From positions 1 to 5,455 of the forward strand of contig CAMVOG010000165.1 in the NCBI GenBank assembly GCA_947169005.1: a DNA stretch of 5,455 bases, read 5' to 3'. Origin of the DNA: an uncultured Clostridia bacterium (GTDB taxonomy: Bacteria > Bacillota > Clostridia > Oscillospirales > Oscillospiraceae). Below the pieces are notes generated by a model. That model was not told the DNA's origin, did no database searches, and was given only the letters and a program-made list of their open reading frames with translations. Both the position numbers and the translations under genes were made by a program. This document shows positions 1-4,134 of this stretch, piece after piece; within the stretch, counting starts at the first letter, position 1; each line of letters starts with the position of its first letter.

Positions 1-438
1 GGCGAGAGCCCGGTTTACATGCTGGCTCCGGGGGATTATACGGGCCACATCCTCTTCTTCTTTGAAAACGGCAAGGCCGCCCGGGTGCAGCTTGCCTCCT
101 ACGCCACCAAGACCAATCGCCGCAAGCTGACGGGGGCCTATTCCGACAAGTCGCCTCTCCGTACCCTGCTGGAGATCAGGGAGGAGAAGGAGATCGCCGT
201 GATCTCCACCGAGGGCCGCGCCCTCATCTTCAACTCCGCCCAGCTTGCCCCCAAGGCCAGCCGGGATACCCAGGGCGTGGCCGTGATGACGCTGAAAACC
301 AAGTATCGCCTGGATCGGGCCTGCTGGCTGGACGATAGCACCATCCGGAATGTGGCCCGCTATCGGGTCCGCAGCCTTCCCGCCGCCGGGGCCCTGCTTC
401 GCCCGGAGGACAAGGGCGAGGAACAGGTAACGCTGTAA
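1..438 (+). CDS. Type IIA DNA topoisomerase subunit A (GyrA/ParC-like), C-terminal end, 5' partial
   Basis: This is the last 145 codons of a protein that enters from the left edge in frame 1 and ends at TAA 436-438. The sequence resembles the C-terminal beta-pinwheel of GyrA/ParC, which wraps DNA around the topoisomerase. Visible blade features are FFFENGKAARVQL (window residues about 19-31), the basic turn ATKTNRRKL (about 35-43), and a second blade with EIAVISTEGRALIF (about 64-77) followed by the QGVAVMTLK strand. In the family, each blade carries an 'xxTxxGRAxxF' strand pair, which is seen here. No GyrA box (QRRGGKG) lies in the visible part, but the region that would normally hold it may be upstream, so gyrase and topoisomerase IV cannot be separated. 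The ATP-binding partner (GyrB/ParE) would be expected upstream. An ATG at 19 is internal, because the reading frame is open back to base 1. Family assignment is fairly sure; the exact subunit is not. Confidence 0.85.
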   Translation, partial: GESPVYMLAPGDYTGHILFFFENGKAARVQLASYATKTNRRKLTGAYSDKSPLRTLLEIREEKEIAVISTEGRALIFNSAQLAPKASRDTQGVAVMTLKTKYRLDRACWLDDSTIRNVARYRVRSLPAAGALLRPEDKGEEQVTL

Positions 439-454
439 GCATGCGCCGCAAGTG

Positions 455-461
455 GGTGATC
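455..461 (+). promoter_or_regulatory. Ribosome binding site deciding the hydrolase start
   Basis: GGTGATC matches the 3' half of the extended Shine-Dalgarno sequence GGAGGTGATC, which pairs with the 16S rRNA end GAUCACCUCC. It lies 2 nt before ATG 464. The alternative in-frame start, GTG 452, overlaps this site and has no ribosome site of its own, so ATG 464 is preferred. Confidence 0.5.
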
Positions 462-463
462 GA

Positions 464-1279
464 ATGAACGTACAGGTGGATACGGTCAAGACAGCCGCCT
501 TCACAATGGACTATTGCCGCTTCGGGCAGGGGAGGGAGCCCCTGGTCATCCTGCCCGGGCTCAGCGTGCAGCGGGTCATGGGCTCGGCGGAGGGCATTGC
601 GGAGGCCTACCGTCTGCTGGCGGAGGTTTTCACGGTCTATGTTTTCGAGCGCAGAAACGAGCTGCCCCCGGTCTATTCGCCGGGCGGCATGGCGGAGGAC
701 ACCGCAGCCGCCCTCCGATGCCTGGGTCTGGGCCCCGTCAATCTCTTCGGCGCCTCCCAGGGCGGCATGATGGCCATGGAGCTGGCGATCCGGTATCCGT
801 CGCTGGTGAAAAAGCTGATCCTCGGCTCCACCTCGGCCCGGCTGGGGCAAGGTTCGCTCAGCCTTTTTGCGAGCTGGCGCGGTCTGGCGGAATCCGGCGA
901 CGCCGAAGCCCTCTATCTGTCCTTCGGAGAGGCCCTTTTTCCCCGGCCGTTCTTTGAGCGGTCCAGGCAGCTCCTGCTGGACGCCGCCAAAGCCGTCACA
1001 GAGGAGGACCTGTGCCGTTTCCGCATTCTTGCGGGCGGCATGGAGGGCCTTGACCTTCTCGGCGACCTGGAAAAGATTGCCTGTCCGGTGCTGGTGCTGG
1101 GCGCGAGGGACGATTCGGTGCTGGGTGGGGAGGCGTCCCTGCAAATCGCGGAGCGATTGGGAAGGGGAACGGCCTGCGCGCTGCATATGTATGGGGGCTA
1201 TGGCCACGCCGCCTACGATCTGGCTCCCGATTATAAGGAGCGTATGCTGCGCTTTCTCACCGCTGAAATGCCGGCCTGA
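464..1279 (+). CDS. Alpha/beta-fold hydrolase (271 aa)
   Basis: A cytoplasmic alpha/beta hydrolase of unknown substrate; no signal peptide is visible. Numbering from ATG 464, the oxyanion-loop segment VILPGLS is at about 28-34, the nucleophile elbow GASQG at 96-100 puts the catalytic Ser at 98, the acid lies in LGARDD (Asp 216 or 217), and the base is His 248 in GGYGHAAY. All three catalytic residues are therefore present in the right order and spacing, and the length is normal for the family. A cap segment rich in Phe, Arg and Leu lies at about 130-190. The gene starts 25 nt after the topoisomerase stop, so the two are probably co-transcribed. GTG 452 would add four residues (MGDR) but is less likely. 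Members of this superfamily include esterases, peptidases, C-C hydrolases and haloperoxidase-like enzymes, and the sequence does not let me choose among them. The operon position says nothing specific about function. Confidence 0.85.
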   Translation: MNVQVDTVKTAAFTMDYCRFGQGREPLVILPGLSVQRVMGSAEGIAEAYRLLAEVFTVYVFERRNELPPVYSPGGMAEDTAAALRCLGLGPVNLFGASQGGMMAMELAIRYPSLVKKLILGSTSARLGQGSLSLFASWRGLAESGDAEALYLSFGEALFPRPFFERSRQLLLDAAKAVTEEDLCRFRILAGGMEGLDLLGDLEKIACPVLVLGARDDSVLGGEASLQIAERLGRGTACALHMYGGYGHAAYDLAPDYKERMLRFLTAEMPA

Positions 1280-1326
1280 TCGGCTCTTGCCTTTCATTAC
1301 TGTCATTATCCATTTCCGATTGACAT

Positions 1327-1333
1327 GGGGGTG
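1327..1333 (+). promoter_or_regulatory. Ribosome binding site deciding the lipoprotein start
   Basis: GGGGGTG resembles the GGAGGTG core with one G:U wobble and ends 6 nt before ATG 1340. An in-frame ATG at 1325 overlaps this site and has nothing convincing upstream, so the start is placed at 1340. Confidence 0.45.
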
Positions 1334-1339
1334 CCGCTG

Positions 1340-2485
1340 ATGCCCAAAAAACGCATACGAATTCTGGCGGCCCTCTGCCTGCTCTCGCTGCTGCTGACCG
1401 GCTGCCAGGGCATGTTTGAGAAGGAATACCGCTTTGAGGAGGCCTACGAGGAGGAGTACACAGCCACGCGCCGGGATTCCTCCGTGCAGGAGGTGCGCAG
1501 CTATTCCGGCATGGTCAACGCGCTGATGAATCTGATCAGCTTTGCCGCGGAATCCGGCATCATCCGCACCACGAAATACAACGGCGCGGTGGAGGACGAT
1601 ATTTCCCGCGCCTGCTTTGAAGTCACGCGGGAGACGCCCCTGGGCCTCTACGCGGTGGAGTATATGTCCCACAGCGTCAGCCGCATTTTGTCTTATTATG
1701 AGATCAGCGTCAATATCAGCTACAAGCACACGGCAGAGGAGATCGCCGCCATTCGCACGGTCCATACGAGCCGGGAGCTGCAGGAGCAGATCACGGAGAC
1801 GCTGGCGGCGCAGGAGGACAGCCTTACCTTTATGCAGGTCTCCACGGAATTCGGGGAGGAGGAGATACGCTCTATGACGGAGCAGGCCTACCGGGACGAC
1901 CCCCTTTCCATCCCGGAGCAGCCGGAGATCAGCGTCAACATTTATTCCTCCCCCTCCACGGTCCAGCGCATCACGGAGCTGCAGTTGGACTATGCCCTCC
2001 CCGCTGCGGAGCTGGCCCGGCGTCCGGCGGCGCTGCGCCTCTGGTGCGATACCTATTTTAAAGAGCGCTGGGGTTTCGACGCCCTTATCCTGGCGCGGGA
2101 GGTCTGTTCCCTCCTGCGCCCCTTCGGCACGGCGCGGACGGCCTATGACGCGCTGATCGGCGGCGCCTCCGCCGACGACGAGGCCTATGCCATGGTGATG
2201 AAGCTCGTCTGCGAATACTGCGGCATCGACTGCTATGTGGTCTCCGGCCGCCGGGATCAGCGGGAGCGCTTCTGGAACATCGTGGAGTGGGAGGGGGACT
2301 ACTATCATCTGGACGCCAGCGAGGCCGCCGTCACGGGGACGGAGCCCGCGCTGCTCTCGGATCGGCAGATGCTCAGCCTTTACCGCTGGGATACCAGCCG
2401 CTACCCGGCCTGTGAGGCCGAGTTGCCTGCCCCGGCGGAGGAGCGGGAGCCCGCGGAGGGCGTCATCAAGCCCTCAGCAGAATAA
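1340..2485 (+). CDS. Lipoprotein with degenerate transglutaminase-like domain (381 aa)
   Basis: The N-terminus is a lipoprotein signal: basic PKKRIR, a hydrophobic stretch, then lipobox LLTGC with the lipidated Cys at residue 22 from ATG 1340, so the protein should sit on the outer face of the membrane. After it comes an acidic Glu/Tyr-rich segment (about 25-45), then a helical/strand region with two copies of EISVNI (about 121-126 and 196-201). The C-terminal part (about 210-330) resembles the transglutaminase-like fold: AYDALIGG, a helix ending in GIDCYVVSG, FWNIVEW and YYHLDAS. In active members the segments read roughly CEGYA, HAWNIV and HxD. Here the Cys position is Asp 280 (DEAYA) and the His position is Arg 310 (RFWNIV), while Asp 325 (HLD) remains. 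This suggests a non-catalytic binding or scaffold protein. The tail (about 360-381) is Pro/Glu/Ala-rich. It lies 60 nt after the hydrolase, in the same direction, and is followed by a terminator. The lipoprotein call is secure; the fold assignment is good but based on motifs only. Confidence 0.8.
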   Translation: MPKKRIRILAALCLLSLLLTGCQGMFEKEYRFEEAYEEEYTATRRDSSVQEVRSYSGMVNALMNLISFAAESGIIRTTKYNGAVEDDISRACFEVTRETPLGLYAVEYMSHSVSRILSYYEISVNISYKHTAEEIAAIRTVHTSRELQEQITETLAAQEDSLTFMQVSTEFGEEEIRSMTEQAYRDDPLSIPEQPEISVNIYSSPSTVQRITELQLDYALPAAELARRPAALRLWCDTYFKERWGFDALILAREVCSLLRPFGTARTAYDALIGGASADDEAYAMVMKLVCEYCGIDCYVVSGRRDQRERFWNIVEWEGDYYHLDASEAAVTGTEPALLSDRQMLSLYRWDTSRYPACEAELPAPAEEREPAEGVIKPSAE

Positions 2486-2497
2486 AAAAACGGTCTG

Positions 2498-2540
2498 CCC
2501 GGACTGTGGTCTACACAGTCCGGGTTATATTTTTATCTTA
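2498..2540 (+). terminator. Rho-independent terminator after the lipoprotein gene
   Basis: A perfect 11-bp stem pairs CCCGGACTGTG (2498-2508) with CACAGTCCGGG (2514-2524) around a 5-nt loop GTCTA. It is followed by a T-rich tract (2525-2534, TTATATTTTT). The stem begins 12 nt after the TAA stop. Seven A residues at 2484-2490 lie upstream of the stem, so weak termination from the opposite strand is also conceivable. It separates the topoisomerase-hydrolase-lipoprotein unit from the transporter operon. Confidence 0.92.
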
Positions 2541-2546
2541 ATATGT

Positions 2547-2565
2547 TTAATTATGATATAATTAA
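2547..2565. repeat. AT-rich 19-bp palindrome, candidate operator
   Basis: TTAATTAT (2547-2554) and ATAATTAA (2558-2565) are perfect inverted arms around GAT. The right arm overlaps an extended -10-like TGATATAAT at 2554-2562. It could bind a dimeric regulator, but palindromes arise easily in such AT-rich DNA. Confidence 0.35.
2554..2562 (+). promoter_or_regulatory. Possible secondary promoter (extended -10)
   Basis: TGATATAAT is a perfect extended -10 element (TG, one base, TATAAT). No good -35 lies 17 bp upstream, where TATCTT is found at 2534-2539. It would give a longer leader for the transporter operon. The surrounding AT-rich sequence may instead act as an UP element for the stronger promoter at 2608-2636. 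Confidence 0.3.
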
Positions 2566-2594
2566 GTAAAAGTTACAAAGATAAAGAGATTTTT

Positions 2595-2607
2595 CAACAA
2601 ATTGTTG
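2595..2607. promoter_or_regulatory. Palindrome abutting the -35 box, candidate operator
   Basis: CAACAA (2595-2600) and TTGTTG (2602-2607) are perfect arms around a single A, ending at the base before the -35 element (2608). Because TTG is repeated, the same left half also pairs as TCAACAA (2594-2600) with TTGTTGA (2605-2611), which would overlap the -35. A dimeric repressor bound here could block RNA polymerase. The position is suggestive; no regulator gene is in the window. Confidence 0.4.
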
Positions 2608-2636
2608 TTGACAGGGCTAAAGTTGTGCCTTATAAT
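2608..2636 (+). promoter_or_regulatory. Consensus sigma-A (sigma-70 type) promoter of the transporter operon
   Basis: TTGACA (2608-2613) and TATAAT (2631-2636) both match consensus exactly, with the ideal 17-bp spacer. AT-rich DNA upstream (about 2530-2600) can serve as an UP element. Transcription should start near 2641-2644, giving a leader of about 70 nt before the solute-binding protein gene. Such a strong core promoter fits an abundant binding protein and suggests that control, if any, is by repression. Confidence 0.93.
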
Positions 2637-2661
2637 GCAAGTACATTTAATCCTTTGGTAA

Positions 2662-2683
2662 TATTTCGGCTGGGACCGAAATA
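2662..2683 (+). other. Leader hairpin in the 5' UTR
   Basis: TATTTCGG (2662-2669) pairs perfectly with CCGAAATA (2676-2683) around loop CTGGGA. There is no T tract after it, so it is not a terminator. The loop hexamer CTGGGA recurs at 2687-2692. TCCTT at 2651-2655 could also pair with AAGGA (2700-2704) in the ribosome site, closing a larger structure over this hairpin, though five pairs is weak. It may stabilise the mRNA or modulate translation. It does not match any riboswitch class I recognise. Confidence 0.55.
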
Positions 2684-2700
2684 AACCTGGGAGAACAGTA

Positions 2701-2705
2701 AGGAG
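2701..2705 (+). promoter_or_regulatory. Ribosome binding site of the solute-binding protein gene
   Basis: AGGAG within TAAGGAGAG lies 8 nt before ATG 2714. It is the most conventional ribosome site in the window, and it contrasts with the GGTGAT-type sites before the hydrolase and the ATPase. Confidence 0.85.
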
Positions 2706-2713
2706 AGAAAAGC

Positions 2714-4036
2714 ATGAAGAAAATCCTGGCCCTGGTCCTCGCGCTGGCCCTGGTGTTCGCCCTCGCGGCCTGCTCCAACGGCGGTACGACGACCACCACC
2801 AACAGCGGCAGCACGGCGACCGATTCCGGCACCACCGCTCCCGCCACCACCTCCGGCAAGGCGTACCCCAACGCCAACGCTGACGGCAGCATCAATCTGG
2901 ACACCATTGCCCACTTTGATAACGACTATGACTACACCCAGAACCCGAAGCTGAAGGTGGCCTACCTGGCTCAGGCCGGCGGCCCCCTCTATCAGCAGTC
3001 CGCTGACGCTTATGAGCACTGGGCTCCCCTCTACAACATGGAGTGGGCGGGCTACATCTCCGCTGACGGCGATTCCGAGAAGTTCATGACCTCCCTGCAG
3101 ACTCTGATCGACCAGGGCGTCACCTGCTTCATCCTGGACCCCGACAGCACCATCTTCACCTCCGTTGTTTCTCTGATGGAGAACTCCGGCGTTGAATGTC
3201 ACTGGATGAGCCAGATGTCCGCTCCCCGTGACAACACCACCGGCGACGGCGTCCCCATGGGCGGCAACATGATCCACCCCTACGTCGGCTTCGATAACTA
3301 CGACGCCGGTGTGCAGGTCGCCAACAAGCTCGTCGAGTGGAAGAACGAGACCTATCCCGACGTTTCCTGGGACGAGGTCGGCTGCATCGCCATGGCCTGG
3401 TCCACCTCTCCTCCGCTGCAGGACCGCGTGGACGCTACCCGCGACGTGTTTGCCGCCGCTGCCGGCAGTGACGCCAACTTCTTCGTGGCCGACTGCGTTT
3501 CCAACGGCATGAACCTCCAGGGCGGTATCGACGCCGTCAGCCCCATCATTTCCACCCACACCGAGATCAAGTATTGGCTGGTCAACGGTCTGATCGACGA
3601 CTTCGCTCAGGCCGCCGCCACCGTCATTGAGCAGCAGGGCCTCACCGAGACCTCCTGCGTGGCCGACTTCGGCGGCTCCGCTCTGCAGATGCAGTGGGAT
3701 GCCGGCCAGCAGAACGCCTATCGCTACGCTCTGTTCACCGCGCAGAACCTCTATGCCGAGCCCATCCTCGGCGCTGTCTACGCCTTCGCCAACGGCTGGG
3801 CGACTCCCGACACCATCTGGCCCAGCTGGATCAACCATCACGACTGCGGCGCCGACGGCCACACCTATCCCCAGCTCCGTCTGCCCACCGTTTGGCTGGA
3901 GCCCGACACCTATCAGCACTACCTGGAGTGGACCGATATGTATGCCCACGCCAGCGCCTACAACTACAGCCAGGACGGCATCGGCCTGGATGATTACAGC
4001 CCCTTCGTCACCGAGGTCCCCGCTGAGTACAAGTAA
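2714..4036 (+). CDS. Sugar-type ABC transporter solute-binding lipoprotein (440 aa)
   Basis: An extracytoplasmic binding protein anchored by lipid. The signal peptide has MKK, a Leu/Ala/Val core and lipobox LAAC with Cys 20, followed by a Ser/Thr/Gly linker (about 21-49). The type I periplasmic-binding fold (RbsB/Peripla_BP_4 class) then shows in order: strand LKVAYLAQAGG (80-90), SADGDSEKFMTSLQTLIDQG (116-135), FILDPDS (139-145), VGFDNYDAGVQVANKL (191-206), and lobe-two segments to about 360. Ribose- or galactose-binding relatives are near 300-330 residues; this one has a long C-terminal part (about 360-440) containing WINHHDCGADGH. There are 13 Trp residues, which fits stacking against a carbohydrate, but the ligand cannot be named. 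It is the first gene after a consensus promoter and has strongly C-ending codons, both signs of high expression. The RbsA-type ATPase gene downstream supports a sugar or sugar-like substrate (CUT2-type importer). Confidence 0.9.
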   Translation: MKKILALVLALALVFALAACSNGGTTTTTNSGSTATDSGTTAPATTSGKAYPNANADGSINLDTIAHFDNDYDYTQNPKLKVAYLAQAGGPLYQQSADAYEHWAPLYNMEWAGYISADGDSEKFMTSLQTLIDQGVTCFILDPDSTIFTSVVSLMENSGVECHWMSQMSAPRDNTTGDGVPMGGNMIHPYVGFDNYDAGVQVANKLVEWKNETYPDVSWDEVGCIAMAWSTSPPLQDRVDATRDVFAAAAGSDANFFVADCVSNGMNLQGGIDAVSPIISTHTEIKYWLVNGLIDDFAQAAATVIEQQGLTETSCVADFGGSALQMQWDAGQQNAYRYALFTAQNLYAEPILGAVYAFANGWATPDTIWPSWINHHDCGADGHTYPQLRLPTVWLEPDTYQHYLEWTDMYAHASAYNYSQDGIGLDDYSPFVTEVPAEYK

Positions 4037-4070
4037 GCGGATCTGATCCACTGAAAGCAACAAAATAAGA

Positions 4071-4109
4071 TATTGAAAATGGACGGCCGTCCGCCGTCCA
4101 TTTTCAATA
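4071..4109 (+). other. Perfect 17-bp stem-loop between binding protein and ATPase genes
   Basis: TATTGAAAATGGACGGC (4071-4087) pairs without mismatch to its complement at 4093-4109 around loop CGTCC. It starts 34 nt after the binding protein stop and ends 25 nt before the ATPase start. The only T run (TTTT 4101-4104) lies inside the long stem, but a shorter stem GGACGGC/GCCGTCC (4081-4087 / 4093-4099) would be followed by ATTTTCAAT and could terminate part of the transcripts. The other likely role is to block 3' exonucleases and stabilise the binding protein mRNA. Either would give more binding protein than ATPase. The inner GGACGGCCGTCC (4081-4092) is itself a palindrome. Confidence 0.9.
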
Positions 4110-4123
4110 AATGGAGAAAAACG

Positions 4124-4129
4124 GGTGAT
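4124..4129 (+). promoter_or_regulatory. Ribosome binding site deciding the ATPase start
   Basis: GGTGAT pairs with the AUCACC part of the 16S rRNA tail and ends 5 nt before ATG 4135. An in-frame TGA at 4126-4128 prevents any start further upstream except TTG 4129, which overlaps this site. Confidence 0.5.
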
Positions 4130-4134
4130 TGAAT

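Noticed and set aside
1320..1325. TTGACA just before the lipoprotein gene, as a -35 box
   Set aside because: The position 17 bp downstream (1343-1348) is CCCAAA inside the coding region, so there is no -10 partner.
230..2308. A 692-codon open frame on the - strand across the topoisomerase end, the hydrolase and most of the lipoprotein gene
   Set aside because: It is codon-aligned with the hydrolase and lipoprotein genes, so its stops would need TTA, CTA or TCA sense codons, which GC-rich Clostridia avoid. Its product is an Arg/Gly/Ala/His/Gln-rich sequence with no recognisable domain, and it runs across three well-supported genes.
2643..2713. Leader of the binding protein gene as a known riboswitch or T-box
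   Set aside because: About 70 nt with one short hairpin is too small for the common classes, and no conserved aptamer motif or terminator/antiterminator pair is seen.
2630..4063. A 477-codon open frame on the - strand opposite the solute-binding protein gene
   Set aside because: Same codon-aligned register as the + strand gene, same Leu/Ser codon effect, low-complexity Val/Gly-rich product. The + strand gene has the lipobox, the ribosome site and the promoter.
4050..4066. TGAAAGCAACAAAA as a catabolite-response (cre) site after the binding protein gene
   Set aside because: Only the left half resembles the cre consensus; the central CG and right half are missing.
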